64,000 bases of DNA. Origin: Anaerosporobacter faecicola. GTDB lineage: Bacteria; Bacillota; Clostridia; Lachnospirales; Lachnospiraceae. The notes beneath the pieces were generated by a model that was given only the letters and a program-made list of their open reading frames with translations, did no database searches and was not told the DNA's origin. The stretch spans positions 40,328-104,327 of the forward strand of contig NZ_JAAQRO010000042.1 of NCBI RefSeq assembly GCF_012070565.1, given 5' to 3'. Shown in pieces: positions 27,808 through 37,590 of the stretch. Each line of letters starts with the position of its first letter. Within the stretch, counting starts at the first letter, position 1. Both the position numbers and the translations under genes were made by a program.

Positions 27808-28083
27808 TTACCTTTTACACTCCACTTCAATCGAATCTACGATACCAACGATTGCTGCATCAATAGGAGTATCACAGCTTTGAATCGCAAAACGTGCAGA
27901 TCCACCTCGGACAACTAAGACAGTATCTCCAACTCCGGCACCAACAATATCTGCAGCAACTGTAACCCGATTTGATTCATCTTCTTTCTCATCAATACTT
28001 TTTATAATCATCAGCTTTAAGCCATTCAAACTCTCATTTTTCTTCGTTGCCCAAACACTGCCTACCACTTTGCCAAGTTCCAA
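27808..28083 (-). CDS. eutN: microcompartment vertex protein EutN (BMC-P)
   Basis: This 91-residue protein has the pentamer (CcmL/EutN) fold: MELGKVVGSVWATKK at the N-terminus, DIVGAGVGDTVLVVRGGSAR in the middle and DAAIVGIVDSIEV at the end. Such pentamers cap the vertices of the polyhedral shell. The start is TTG, supported by GGAGGCG 9 bp upstream and by alignment with the usual N-terminus of the family. Confidence 0.94.
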   Translation of the reverse strand: MELGKVVGSVWATKKNESLNGLKLMIIKSIDEKEDESNRVTVAADIVGAGVGDTVLVVRGGSARFAIQSCDTPIDAAIVGIVDSIEVECKR

Positions 28084-28098
28084 TCTTTGTCGCCTCCG

Positions 28099-28779
28099 TT
28101 ATCCTCGTTCTATTTGGATCTGATGCTCCCTTATATAATCTCTTGCCATCGGTGTAATAATGCAATCTTGTGAAATCCATACAATCCGTGAGGTGTCAAT
28201 TCTTCCATTTACAAAATCTTTTTCCAACAAAAGATGTTTTTTTCTCCAATCAACTCGACCAATCTTATTCTTTGGCAGTGCTTTTGGTTCTATTTTACAT
28301 GAATTCATTAAAAATTGATATTGCCTATTTCCTCTTTCTTGTAAAAGTTCACTCACATCATCGATGATCTGTAAACCATAGTTACAGAGCATTATTTCAT
28401 AATCCTGATAAAGATGATAGTATGCTTTAAAAGCTGTCTTCTTGTATTGCTGGTATAGAAAAGCATCCCGTAATACATAGACATTCTTTCCTTGTAGTAA
28501 TCGCATCTGAATCATCTTTTCCTCGGTGCTTTGTGCGATTCCATTGGCAAGGTTAGCCATCATACATGGTGACATTGCTGTTATTAGTATCTCATCTTCT
28601 TCCGGGTCATATGAAGATAAGGGAATCCGCTCAAAATCCTGACATGTTGCGTATGGTTGTTTCCACTCTCCAATGATACACACTCGTAAGGAACCTTTAT
28701 TTTCAGTTTTCCACATTTCCTTTGACAGTCGATTCAGCAATTCAGAAACTATTTCTTCTATTAATCTGTCTTTTTCCAT
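28099..28779 (-). CDS. conserved microcompartment-operon protein (possibly eut_hyp family)
   Basis: This 226-residue protein resembles the unassigned family found between pduL and eutN in Firmicutes ethanolamine operons (eut_hyp; family recalled, not searched). The N-terminus is an amphipathic helix (DRLIEEIVSELLNRLSKEM) like a microcompartment targeting peptide. The centre has Rossmann-like strands (LRVCIIGEW, EILITAMSPCMMANLANGI, GKNVYVLRDA) reminiscent of flavoprotein-type domains. The last 20 residues (CIITPMARDYIREHQIQIE) match the N-terminal module of EutT in the same operon. It is 14 bp after pduL and 15 bp before eutN. The function is unknown. Confidence 0.75.
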   Translation of the reverse strand: MEKDRLIEEIVSELLNRLSKEMWKTENKGSLRVCIIGEWKQPYATCQDFERIPLSSYDPEEDEILITAMSPCMMANLANGIAQSTEEKMIQMRLLQGKNVYVLRDAFLYQQYKKTAFKAYYHLYQDYEIMLCNYGLQIIDDVSELLQERGNRQYQFLMNSCKIEPKALPKNKIGRVDWRKKHLLLEKDFVNGRIDTSRIVWISQDCIITPMARDYIREHQIQIERG

Positions 28780-28793
28780 TGTTTTCCCTCAGA

Positions 28794-29426
28794 TTATGAT
28801 AATAAAAGTCCTTTGGTATTTTTTCCATAACCACAGGCATTTGCCTCATCATAATCAATGTGCACTGCCGTACGGAAGTTGTTATTCACTCGTACATCTA
28901 GGTCTTCTAGTATCACAGGACGTTCACCAAATACCTTTACTTTGATTATTTGTCCATTGGTTACCCCATACCGTTTGGCATCCTCTTCTGACATATGAAT
29001 ATGTCGTTTGGCAACAATGAGTCCACGATCAAGAGTGATGCTCCTTCCATTCGCTGGATTTGTAATGACGATTCCTGGTGTATTATCAATATCACCGCTT
29101 AATCGTACCGGGGCTTTTATACCTAAAGCCAATCCATCGGTTAGAGAAATCTCAACCTGTGATTCTGGTCTAGTTGGTCCCAGTATGACAACATTTTTCA
29201 TGGAACCTTTTGGTCCAGTGATGGTCACTCGCTCTGCACATGCATATTGTCCTGGCTGCGAAAGGTCTTTTACAGGTGTTAATTGGTACCCTTCGCCAAA
29301 CAAGGCGTACAGATCCTTTTGACTAAGATGAACATGCCGACCAGATGCTTCCACCATGACAAATACTTTTTCTTGTAGTTCTCTGATCACACTCTCTACG
29401 ATTGTTTCTATATCACAAGTATTCAT
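28794..29426 (-). CDS. pduL: phosphate acyltransferase PduL (phosphotransacetylase)
   Basis: This 210-residue PduL-type enzyme interconverts acetyl-CoA and acetyl-phosphate inside the shell and recycles CoA for EutE. Two zinc-binding histidine motifs are visible: EASGRHVHLS (about residue 30) and VAKRHIHMS (about 137). The N-terminal helix CDIETIVESVIRELQEKV fits an encapsulation peptide. It is unrelated to the EutD (Pta) enzyme of enteric operons but does the same job. GGGAGGAG precedes the ATG. Confidence 0.94.
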   Translation of the reverse strand: MNTCDIETIVESVIRELQEKVFVMVEASGRHVHLSQKDLYALFGEGYQLTPVKDLSQPGQYACAERVTITGPKGSMKNVVILGPTRPESQVEISLTDGLALGIKAPVRLSGDIDNTPGIVITNPANGRSITLDRGLIVAKRHIHMSEEDAKRYGVTNGQIIKVKVFGERPVILEDLDVRVNNNFRTAVHIDYDEANACGYGKNTKGLLLS

Positions 29427-29512
29427 CGTTCTCCTCCCTACTTCAATTTATCGTTTTTTATTTGCACACGCGTACTCGCATGTATTTCATTAACATGTCT
29501 AGGTTTCATATC

Positions 29513-30307
29513 CTATTCCTTATATTTTCCTGTCATATACTTGAACATCATAATCCAGAATAATGACGATAACCGATTAAATGCTCGAATAATATCAACT
29601 CGATCGACTCTATTATCCTCCGAACGAAACGCACGGAATGCAATTAACTCGGTTTTTCGAGTCAAGGTTCGTAGATGATTCAGGTGTGCTACCATCTCTC
29701 CTTGTTTATAGGAAGGTAAAAAATGTCTTATTCCAAAGTATTTACTTGGATGATAGGACTGTTCTCTTATATCTGCTGGACTTAGACCTTGCAAAGAGAA
29801 CTCAACAATGGGATCACCTGTTATCTCACTCCGTAGTAATTTTCTTATAAATCGAATAATTTCTTCTAGATCATCAATAAGCTTTGTTGCTCCTTCTTTT
29901 CCCGCAATGATCTGTGTCAAGATAATTTGAGCCTCTAAAAAATCAATGGCACCACGAAGAGCGATACGGGGATGATCTTTGAATACTAAAAGATTTCCTC
30001 TTAGGTGGGTCATATGCTCTGGTTTTTCCTTCATGGTTATACCAAATAAGGTCTCATATACTTCGTCTACATTTTCTTTTGTTGGTTCCATTTTTCTCTC
30101 ATCTGTAATCCTAACATCTGTTTGTTTCCCTGTATTCATTTTTGTTGGTTCGATATGGTCTGTTCGTATGATGATATTCTTATCCGCAAGATAGGTTTTT
30201 GCAGAAGGGGTGAGTATCATATCCTTCTCAAGGAAAAACTCCCCCTTCTCCATTAAAACTTTTTCATTGAACAGCTTACGGATATCATTTTCCGTTAATA
30301 AAGCCAT
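29513..30307 (-). CDS. eutT: corrinoid adenosyltransferase EutT
   Basis: This 264-residue protein makes adenosylcobalamin, the EutBC cofactor. The N-terminal part contains the ILTPSAKTYLADKNIII module. The catalytic region has EHMTHLRGNLLVFKDHPRIALRGAIDFLEA, and the C-terminus RVDIIRAFNRLSSLFWIMM. The protein has no cysteine at all, so it lacks the HX11CCX2C metal motif of the Salmonella enzyme and would belong to the metal-free group. It begins 6 bp after eutM with AGGAATCA as binding site. Confidence 0.88.
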   Translation of the reverse strand: MALLTENDIRKLFNEKVLMEKGEFFLEKDMILTPSAKTYLADKNIIIRTDHIEPTKMNTGKQTDVRITDERKMEPTKENVDEVYETLFGITMKEKPEHMTHLRGNLLVFKDHPRIALRGAIDFLEAQIILTQIIAGKEGATKLIDDLEEIIRFIRKLLRSEITGDPIVEFSLQGLSPADIREQSYHPSKYFGIRHFLPSYKQGEMVAHLNHLRTLTRKTELIAFRAFRSEDNRVDRVDIIRAFNRLSSLFWIMMFKYMTGKYKE

Positions 30308-30313
30308 TGATTC

Positions 30314-30613
30314 CTATGCCTGTGGTGTTTGTGATTTTCCATGAGGTAAGATCACATCTACTTCAGAATGTGGTCTTGGGATTACATGAACAGAGATTAA
30401 TTCTCCCACACGTTCTGCTGCTGCGGCACCTGCATCTGTAGCTGCTTTTACTGCTCCAACATCACCACGAACCATAACTGTTACAAGTCCACCACCAACT
30501 TGTTCTTTACCAACCAATGCCACATTAGCAGCTTTTACCATGGCGTCTGCTGCCTCAATCGCACCTACTAAACCTTTTGTTTCAATCATTCCTAATGCAT
30601 TTGTATTTGCCAT
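30314..30613 (-). CDS. eutM: major hexameric shell protein EutM (BMC-H)
   Basis: This 99-residue single BMC domain has [26 protein letters not shown], then [32 protein letters not shown], and ends with [11 protein letters not shown]. This is the canonical facet protein with a small pore. A strong AGGAGGT site precedes the ATG. It lies 141 bp after eutE, the largest gap in the operon apart from eutL-eutC. The gap contains an ATTCGT/ACGAAT inverted repeat near 30636-30653 and may hold an internal start or processing site. Confidence 0.96.
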   Translation of the reverse strand: MANTNALGMIETKGLVGAIEAADAMVKAANVALVGKEQVGGGLVTVMVRGDVGAVKAATDAGAAAAERVGELISVHVIPRPHSEVDVILPHGKSQTPQA

Positions 30614-30754
30614 GCTCTGATACCTCCTATTTTCATTCGTCTATTAACGAATATCCACTGGATGTATTGGAAGCAAACATTCCTTCTTCCTATACATCGT
30701 ACATTTATTATTCTACAAAATCTAAAAATCATGCATACTACCCCATAAGTAGGA

Positions 30755-32239
30755 TTAGATTAATTCCTGCATAATCTTCTTAACTAACGTATCTACAATC
30801 TGTTCAATTTCCTGTGGTTTTGTATTGCAACAACAGCTACTGGTATTATCTACTATTGCTGCTTCCTGTCTTAATTGTTCCATATCTTTTACTCCATAAG
30901 CTACACGTTTAATATTGATCAGATCCATTGGACCAATATTATTAGAAGAGGAACTTCCTCCAACAGCACCACAACCTAGCGTTAATGCAGGGAATAAATT
31001 TGTAGTTGCTCCAACTCCACCTAAGGATCCCAAAGTGTTGATTAGGATTCTTGAAGCTGGTACTTTAAGACTGAATCGTTTTACCAGTTCTTCATTCTTC
31101 GTATGCATACAGAATGTATGACCCATACCTTCGAAATATAGTATTTCACAGATTCGATCCAGTGCTTTCTCCGCATCATCTTCGATATAGAATGCAAGTA
31201 TCGGTGCTAACTTTTCATGAGAATATGGAACTGTGTGTCCAACTTTACATTCTCTAGCAATCAACACTCTTGCTTGATCAGGTACTTTATGCAATCCTGC
31301 CAACTCTGCAATCTTCTTTACCGACTTACCAACAATTTGTGGATTCATGGTCCCATTGGCACGTAAAATAAAGCTTCCTAATTGTTTTGCTTCCTGCTCG
31401 TCTAGGAAATACGCACCTTGTTCTTCGAATTCTCTTTGCACGTTCTGTGCCATACATCTCTCTACTACTACTGATTGTTCGGATGCGCAAATTGTTCCAT
31501 TATCAAACGTTTTAGAATCCATGATTCGTTTTACTGCTTGTTTTACATCTGCCGTCTTCTCTATGAATGCAGGTCCATTACCGGCACCTACTCCAATAGC
31601 TGGTGTTCCAGAGGAATATGCCGACTTAACCATCGCATATCCGCCTGTCGCGAGAATCAATCTTGTAATATCATTTCTCATTAATTCCTGTGTAGCTTCC
31701 ATGGTTGGAATCGTAATACAAGAGATTGCTGCCTCTGGACAACCTGCTGATTTTGCTGCTTTTCTCACTACATCTACTGTCTCAAGAATACAGGAAAGTG
31801 CCCCGGGATGAGGGGAGAATACAATACTGTTTCCTGCTTTGATCGAAATCAAAGATTTGTACATGATTGTAGAAGTAGGGTTTGTGGATGGTACGATACC
31901 AGCAATTACACCCACTGCTGTACCAATATCAATCGTCTTGTTTTTTTGATCTTCCTGTAAGATTCCAACGGTTTTTTGATCTTTGATTGCCTCATATATA
32001 CCTTGAGAACCAAATACATTCTTTACAACCTTATCCTGCCATATACCAAAACCAGTCTCCTCATTTGCCATCTTTGCAAGACGAACCGCATTCTGTAAAC
32101 AAGCATCGGTTATAGTTTTTACGATATGGTCAATCTTCGCTTGATCGAAGGTAGCAAGAATCTTCTGCGCCTTCTCAGCTTCTCTTAATAAGGTTCGAAC
32201 CTCTTGTATCGAGCGTAGATCTTTGTCTTGATTTTCCAT
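30755..32239 (-). CDS. eutE: CoA-acylating acetaldehyde dehydrogenase EutE
   Basis: This 494-residue aldehyde dehydrogenase oxidises acetaldehyde with NAD and CoA to acetyl-CoA. The NAD-binding part has AVGVIAGIVPSTNPTST and the catalytic cysteine is in NGTICASEQSVVVE (about residue 268). A Cys triplet (SSCCCN) and an amphipathic helix EIEQIVDTLVKKIMQEL follow at the very C-terminus. This position and pattern match the C-terminal encapsulation peptides of aldehyde dehydrogenases in clostridial microcompartments. AAAGGAG precedes the ATG. Confidence 0.95.
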   Translation of the reverse strand: MENQDKDLRSIQEVRTLLREAEKAQKILATFDQAKIDHIVKTITDACLQNAVRLAKMANEETGFGIWQDKVVKNVFGSQGIYEAIKDQKTVGILQEDQKNKTIDIGTAVGVIAGIVPSTNPTSTIMYKSLISIKAGNSIVFSPHPGALSCILETVDVVRKAAKSAGCPEAAISCITIPTMEATQELMRNDITRLILATGGYAMVKSAYSSGTPAIGVGAGNGPAFIEKTADVKQAVKRIMDSKTFDNGTICASEQSVVVERCMAQNVQREFEEQGAYFLDEQEAKQLGSFILRANGTMNPQIVGKSVKKIAELAGLHKVPDQARVLIARECKVGHTVPYSHEKLAPILAFYIEDDAEKALDRICEILYFEGMGHTFCMHTKNEELVKRFSLKVPASRILINTLGSLGGVGATTNLFPALTLGCGAVGGSSSSNNIGPMDLINIKRVAYGVKDMEQLRQEAAIVDNTSSCCCNTKPQEIEQIVDTLVKKIMQELI

Positions 32240-32250
32240 TGCTGTCTCCT

Positions 32251-32982
32251 TTATTTTCCTTGTTCCTTCTCATATGCAAGTAATACCTGAATCAGTTCCT
32301 GTTTCTTCATGGACTTCAATCGTTCTGTCGGAATCGGGATTCCTTTTGATACGATCATATTACGTAGATTGGCATTACTTCGTTTGCTTAATAGTTCTTG
32401 CCCTTGTAAAGGTTTTTCCTGTACTTCTTTTTTCTCTTCTATTTTTTCTTCTTTTATTCTCTCTTGTTCCGTCTTCTCTCGATCGACTTTGACTTCTTCA
32501 TCTTTCACTGGTTCATTATTTCGTTCAGTATTTTCTACTTCTTTATATTTAAACTCTTCCGTTTTTTCATTGTCTTGTATTCGTTCTTCTTCTTTTCGTT
32601 CTTCTTTTCGTTCCTCAATATCTTTTTGTTCTGTATTCTTAGATTCACTGAATCCTGGATTGATTCCTGTTGTTTCTTTCTCCACAGGCTTTACCTGATT
32701 GTCCAAGGTATGCTCATAAGGTACAACTTTCCCTATTAATTCTGCTTCTACTCGTGGAATGACATGTCTAGCTCGAACCAATCCAATCCTAGCAGCACTT
32801 CGGGCAGCTGCATCAACTGCTGAAGTAACTGCGCCCACATCTCCTATGATCTCAACTGTCATAATACCCGCATCTGCTTTTGCAATACTAAGTAACGTAA
32901 CATTGGCTGCCTTCAATGCTGCGTCCGCCGCTTCAACTGCAGGTGGATATCCGACTACCTCAATTAATCCAAGAGCTTGCAT
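32251..32982 (-). CDS. eutK: BMC-H shell protein with long charged C-terminal extension (EutK-like)
   Basis: This 243-residue protein begins with one BMC domain (about 1-90: ALGLIEVVGYPPAVEAADAALKAANV, ending ARHVIPRVEAEL). About 110 residues of very charged Glu/Lys/Arg sequence (EERKEERKEEERIQDNEK and similar) follow. A short C-terminal domain LRNMIVSKGIPIPTERLKSM-KKQELIQVLL looks like a SAP or Rho-N-type helical motif. EutK of Enterobacteria also has a C-terminal DNA-binding-like domain, but without such a long linker. The symbol is by position between eutL and eutE. The extension may bind cargo or nucleic acid (inference). Confidence 0.85.
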   Translation of the reverse strand: MQALGLIEVVGYPPAVEAADAALKAANVTLLSIAKADAGIMTVEIIGDVGAVTSAVDAAARSAARIGLVRARHVIPRVEAELIGKVVPYEHTLDNQVKPVEKETTGINPGFSESKNTEQKDIEERKEERKEEERIQDNEKTEEFKYKEVENTERNNEPVKDEEVKVDREKTEQERIKEEKIEEKKEVQEKPLQGQELLSKRSNANLRNMIVSKGIPIPTERLKSMKKQELIQVLLAYEKEQGK

Positions 32983-32985
32983 GAA

Positions 32986-33642
32986 CTATTGATAGTCCTT
33001 CGGACGTTCTGCAACACTACGAACAGCTTCTGCAAATGCAGAACAAGCAGCATAACAAGCAGATTGAGATCCCGTTAACAAAGCACCACCAAAGTTCGTT
33101 TCGGAAGGAGGTCCAAAGAACTCACATAATTTCACATCTGCAGCTTTCATCGCTGCATCAAGTCCATATATTGCTTCCATTGGTGGAGCGATTAGATAAG
33201 CAAGTGCTGCTCCTTCTTCTACCCCTGCGATTTTAGACAGATAGGAGCCTGTTCTTGAAACCGTATGGGCATAGTAGGAGATGGAATCATCTTCATTGGC
33301 ACTTACAAAATACGCATCATTTTCCATAAATGTGATGCAAGCATTCAGTCCACTTCGTACTTCTGCTGGACTAGGCCCTGCCATAATACCAATTACTTCT
33401 CCTGCTAATTTTGTTGATGCATTTGCAGCACCTGCGTACATTGATTTTGCATAAACCACATCTACGTCTGCAGCTTTTGTAGCCTCATCTAATCCCGTAT
33501 ACGTTACATCATCAATGTCCGCTGTTATGATTCCAATACTCTTATGACGAGGCCCCAGTTCTAATCTGGCTGCTAAATCGGAACTCACATTAGAGATTAT
33601 ACGAACGGATAAGATCGTTGGTCGTAATTTATCGTTCTTCAT
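32986..33642 (-). CDS. eutL: trimeric shell protein EutL (tandem BMC)
   Basis: The start is taken at the ATG at 33642, 5 bp after GGAGG; an in-frame ATG at 33654 would place that site inside the gene. The 218-residue product has two BMC domains, with LSVRIISNVSSDLAARLEL, IGIITADIDDVTYTGLDEATKAADV, SYYAHTVSRTGSYLSK and GGALLTGSQSACYAACSAF. EutL trimers carry large central pores that can gate. It ends 3 bp before the next gene, whose ribosome binding site is inside the eutL end. Confidence 0.94.
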   Translation of the reverse strand: MKNDKLRPTILSVRIISNVSSDLAARLELGPRHKSIGIITADIDDVTYTGLDEATKAADVDVVYAKSMYAGAANASTKLAGEVIGIMAGPSPAEVRSGLNACITFMENDAYFVSANEDDSISYYAHTVSRTGSYLSKIAGVEEGAALAYLIAPPMEAIYGLDAAMKAADVKLCEFFGPPSETNFGGALLTGSQSACYAACSAFAEAVRSVAERPKDYQ

Positions 33643-33765
33643 CTTTCCCTCCATGCTTTGATACCACCAAGAATCAGGGTGATATTGCCCTTATAAGGTC
33701 GAAAGAATGGCAAGCATGGCTCCTTTCCTTTATTTCGTCTCTTTCAACCCTTGTTGATCTATACT

Positions 33766-34653
33766 CTATTTCAAATCGATACCAGATACTTTCTTATCTA
33801 ACATCTTCTTGATCAATTCTGCCGCATGTGCTCCTGCTTCTACTGGAGTTGTACCACCTTTGTGAATATTACTGATTACTGTACGTTTCGCTTCAGCTAA
33901 TCCGTGTTTTGGTTTATATGCGATATAAGCCGACATGGATTCTGCCGTAACCAGACCTGGTCTCTCACCTACAAGCATACAGATGACATCTGCATCCGTT
34001 ACCTGACCAATATCGTCCATTGCTCCAACTCTTGCATATTTGATAAACAAGATCGGAGGAATGGTAATACTGTGCATTGAAAGACCTTGTTTAATTGCTG
34101 GTATCATATCTTCCACATTTGCTTCGATTGCGGAAGAAGACAAACCATCTCCAACAATGATTAGTACCTTCGGATTATGACCACATGTTTTTTTAATCAC
34201 TTCTATTTCTTCTGGTGAAAAACGTCTTCCTAGGTCCGGTCTTGTTAGATATTCATCTTTGTCCTTACACAATGTTTTCACTGGAACGAAATTATTCTTC
34301 TTAACAAATTCCTCTGAAACATCGGAGAATACCGCATCCTGTGCTGCTGCATGGTCTGCTCTTACACGTAACATACTCATCGTCTTATATCTTGCACCAG
34401 CTTTACCGCAACCCAGACGTGCTGGTGTTTTCGCCTTCATCGCAAGATAGCCTTCTTTGTCTTTCGCATTCTCGATTAGAAATTGTTTTCTTAAATCGAT
34501 CTTCGTTATATCCGGAAGGCACTCGTTACTGATCATGGTACTAGAACCAGTATCTGTTGTCTTTCCATATGCTACAGAAGTATGGGAAGCATCTTTGTTC
34601 ACCATTTGTTCTACCATCTGTTCTACCATTTTTCTTAAGTCTTGCTCGTTCAT
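33766..34653 (-). CDS. eutC: ethanolamine ammonia-lyase small subunit EutC
   Basis: This 295-residue protein is the cobalamin-binding partner of EutB; together they turn ethanolamine into acetaldehyde and ammonia. Signatures include [34 protein letters not shown] and [15 protein letters not shown], then [19 protein letters not shown]. The N-terminal helix ([16 protein letters not shown]) and Ser/Thr-rich linker match the known encapsulation signal of EutC. It starts 14 bp after eutB with AAGGAGGG. Confidence 0.96.
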   Translation of the reverse strand: MNEQDLRKMVEQMVEQMVNKDASHTSVAYGKTTDTGSSTMISNECLPDITKIDLRKQFLIENAKDKEGYLAMKAKTPARLGCGKAGARYKTMSMLRVRADHAAAQDAVFSDVSEEFVKKNNFVPVKTLCKDKDEYLTRPDLGRRFSPEEIEVIKKTCGHNPKVLIIVGDGLSSSAIEANVEDMIPAIKQGLSMHSITIPPILFIKYARVGAMDDIGQVTDADVICMLVGERPGLVTAESMSAYIAYKPKHGLAEAKRTVISNIHKGGTTPVEAGAHAAELIKKMLDKKVSGIDLK

Positions 34654-34667
34654 GTTCTTCCCTCCTT

Positions 34668-36032
34668 CTAGAATAAGATTGAAGCATCACCAGCACGCTT
34701 CGTAAGTTTACCCTTTTCATCTACAAATCCCATGTTCACTAACCACTCATGGAATGGTTTGATTGCTGTCAATCCGAACATTTCACGCAGCGCTGCTGTT
34801 TCATGGTATCCCGTCGTCTGATAATTTAACATAACATCATCTCCATGTGGAATACCCATGAAATAGTTACAGCCAGCTGTTGTAAGAAGTACCGATAAGT
34901 CTTCAATCGTATTCTGGTCCGCTTTCATATGGTTGGTATAACAAGCATCACAACCCATGGAGATTCCTGTTAATTTACCCATGAAATGATCTTCAAGACC
35001 TGCACGGTTTACCTGTCGACCATCGTACAAATATTCTGGTCCAATGAATCCAACAACCGTGTTAACGATAAATGGATCATAATGTTTTGCAAAACCATAA
35101 CATCTTGCTTCCATTGTTACCTGGTCTGCACCATGATGTGCTTCCGATGATAATTCTGAGCCTTGTCCTGTTTCAAAATACATAACGTTCGGACCTTCTG
35201 CCGTTCCTTCTGCTAATGCTAATTGTCTTGCCTCTTCAATCGTTGAAGCATTGAAACCAAACGCTTCATTTCCTTTTTCAGAACCTGCGATGGATTGGAA
35301 GATCAGATCGGTTGGAGCACCTTTCCGAATTGCATCCATTTGCGTCGTTACATGGGCTAATACACAAGTTTGTGTTGGTATTTTGAATTTCTGCTTTATG
35401 TCTTCAAAACGTTTTAAGACACGAACAACACTTTCTGTAGAATCATCTACTGGGTTCAATCCCAATAAGGCATCTCCAGCTCCATAGGTTAATCCTTCTA
35501 ATAAGGAAGCCATAATACCATCTGGGTCGTCTGTTGGGTGGTTTGGTTGCAGACGAGAACTTAATGTCCCCGGTTCTCCTATGGTTGTATTACAATGTGC
35601 CGTAATACGGATTTTACTTGCACCATAGATCAAATCCATGTTTGACATTAATTTTGCTACGGCTGCTACCATCTCTGACGTTAAACCTCTACTGATTCGG
35701 CGAATATCACTACCTTTGGTGTCTTCATCAAGGATCCATTCTCTTAATTCAGCTACTGTCCAATGTTTAATTTCACCATAGATTTTCTCATTGACATCAT
35801 CTTGAATGATACGCGTTACTTCATCGATATCATATGGTACCACTGGATTCTCTCGTAATTGCTCTAAGGTAATATTCGCAAGTACAATCTTGGCTGCAAC
35901 TCGCTCTTCTGCTGATGTAGCCGCAACACCTGCAAGTAAATCTCCTGATTTTTCTTCATTTGCTTTAGCCAATACCTCTTTGAGTGACTTAAACTCATAC
36001 GTATGACCAAATAACAGGGTCTTTAGAATCAT
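34668..36032 (-). CDS. eutB: ethanolamine ammonia-lyase large subunit EutB
   Basis: This 454-residue TIM-barrel catalytic subunit has the full family length. Recognisable segments are [74 protein letters not shown] and [16 protein letters not shown]. The active-site glutamate and arginine regions are intact, so it should be functional. TTAGGAGG precedes the ATG. Confidence 0.97.
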   Translation of the reverse strand: MILKTLLFGHTYEFKSLKEVLAKANEEKSGDLLAGVAATSAEERVAAKIVLANITLEQLRENPVVPYDIDEVTRIIQDDVNEKIYGEIKHWTVAELREWILDEDTKGSDIRRISRGLTSEMVAAVAKLMSNMDLIYGASKIRITAHCNTTIGEPGTLSSRLQPNHPTDDPDGIMASLLEGLTYGAGDALLGLNPVDDSTESVVRVLKRFEDIKQKFKIPTQTCVLAHVTTQMDAIRKGAPTDLIFQSIAGSEKGNEAFGFNASTIEEARQLALAEGTAEGPNVMYFETGQGSELSSEAHHGADQVTMEARCYGFAKHYDPFIVNTVVGFIGPEYLYDGRQVNRAGLEDHFMGKLTGISMGCDACYTNHMKADQNTIEDLSVLLTTAGCNYFMGIPHGDDVMLNYQTTGYHETAALREMFGLTAIKPFHEWLVNMGFVDEKGKLTKRAGDASILF

Positions 36033-36114
36033 AATACGCCTCCTAATTTATCAATTTTTCATACTGTAATCTTTTTAGCTTTTCAAGGATTATATTCTGC
36101 TTTTTTTCGTTCCT

Positions 36115-37548
36115 CTATTCATTAAATACAAGTGTTTTTACAACAACCGGTAATACAGTTCCTTCCGCTATCGGTTTTCCTATATCGATGTAATCCCCAT
36201 TATCTAGTTTTATACTATCTAAACAGACTACATCCTTTTTGTATGCCAATTCATGATACATCGCTTGCCCTAATGCCTTTGCCATATCCTCTTCTACAAT
36301 TAAAACAAGTGGTAATTCTCGATTGATCAGTTCTTCTAGCCCATGAACCAACCCCTTCGCATACTCCACAATTTGTAAAAAAGAAGGATTTTGCACCCCT
36401 TCAATGGCAATTGCTACTCTCTGTAGATCACCCTCCAACTTAAACCATTCCAACTTTTTCTTAATAGATGTCTCTAGCATTAAAGCATCTTGCTCCTCCT
36501 CTTTTCGTAACTTTAGGATGGGCAAATTCTTAATTGGAAAGGGATTACTCGTATACGTGATGGTACTTCCACTAATCTCTGTTGTATGGGTTCCCGCTCC
36601 AACTACCGTCGCTCGAATGGTTTCAATACTTGGTATCAGATGTAATTTTGTGCATAGATCAGACTCACGAATGGCTTCTCCAAGTAAGATTCCCATATCG
36701 CCATAAGCGAAATAATCTTTGCCAGCCCGATCATGATACACATAATCCGCCACGCCACCAGAGAAACAGATATGGTCAATCTGATGTCCCTGGGCTATAC
36801 TCTTATTGGTGATCATAATATCAAAATCATCATCAATTGGTGCTAATCCAACACTTTGTTTTATTCCTTTCACCATTAATGCAATTATCGGTTGAAGATT
36901 TTCTTTTGTGGCAATCATACCAAGATGAATCCCAAGACCATGTTTTTGAATCAATCGCTCTACCTTCTTTGAAAAATAGGTGATTTTATGGGTTTCTGGG
37001 TCTATTTTGATCAAACGTCCACCGATATCCAAGCATCCCGTATCGATGATCTCTCCTCGTAAAAATAAAGCAAGATTACTTGTTCCTCCACCAATGTCAA
37101 TATTCACAACACTCGTGGAATGTTCCTTGGAATAGGCATGGGCACCTGCTCCCTTCCCTGCAATGATACTCTCCAAATCTGGTCCAGCAGTGGCCACAAC
37201 AAAGTCTCCTGCAAAACCGCTTAAGGATTCTAATACTTCTTTTGCATTTTCCTTTCTAGCAGTTTCGCCTGTGATAATGACTGCTCCTGTATCAATCGCT
37301 GATTTATCAATCCCCGCTCGTTCATATTCCTGTTCAATCATTTGCCTTACACGAGGACCGTCTATTTCTGTAGGGGATTTCAGCGGGGTAAAATAAATCT
37401 CACTTCGATAGATGATCTCTTTATCAACAATAACGATCCTAGGAACAGAGTAACTGGATGCCATATTTTCTATATATAATTTTGAAAAAACTAATTGGGT
37501 AGTACTTGTCCCAATATCAATTCCTACACTTAAGAGCTCTTCTCTCAA
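36115..37548 (-). CDS. eutA: EutA reactivating factor for ethanolamine ammonia-lyase
   Basis: This 477-residue actin-like ATPase replaces damaged cobalamin in EutBC. The phosphate loop is VGIDIGTSTTQLVFS and a second is SVVNIDIGGGTSNLAL (about residue 145). KGAGAHAYSKEHST and ICFSGGVADYVYHD are family features. The start is TTG: GGAAG lies 7 bp before it, and the next in-frame ATG would remove the phosphate loop. It follows eutP after 42 bp, where EutVW-containing operons have eutV and eutW instead. Confidence 0.93.
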   Translation of the reverse strand: MREELLSVGIDIGTSTTQLVFSKLYIENMASSYSVPRIVIVDKEIIYRSEIYFTPLKSPTEIDGPRVRQMIEQEYERAGIDKSAIDTGAVIITGETARKENAKEVLESLSGFAGDFVVATAGPDLESIIAGKGAGAHAYSKEHSTSVVNIDIGGGTSNLALFLRGEIIDTGCLDIGGRLIKIDPETHKITYFSKKVERLIQKHGLGIHLGMIATKENLQPIIALMVKGIKQSVGLAPIDDDFDIMITNKSIAQGHQIDHICFSGGVADYVYHDRAGKDYFAYGDMGILLGEAIRESDLCTKLHLIPSIETIRATVVGAGTHTTEISGSTITYTSNPFPIKNLPILKLRKEEEQDALMLETSIKKKLEWFKLEGDLQRVAIAIEGVQNPSFLQIVEYAKGLVHGLEELINRELPLVLIVEEDMAKALGQAMYHELAYKKDVVCLDSIKLDNGDYIDIGKPIAEGTVLPVVVKTLVFNE

Positions 37549-37590
37549 CTTCTCACTTCCTACTCCTAAATTATCTGTTACGTGCTATGA

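Noticed and set aside
30614..30754. ANTAR target in the eutE-eutM gap
   Set aside because: One inverted repeat with a 6-base loop exists, but the loop does not have A at position 1 and G at position 4, and there is no second hairpin.
32309..32739. Ser/Phe-rich plus-strand frames opposite the EutK linker
   Set aside because: They arise from the reverse complement of the Glu/Lys-rich linker and have no initiation site.
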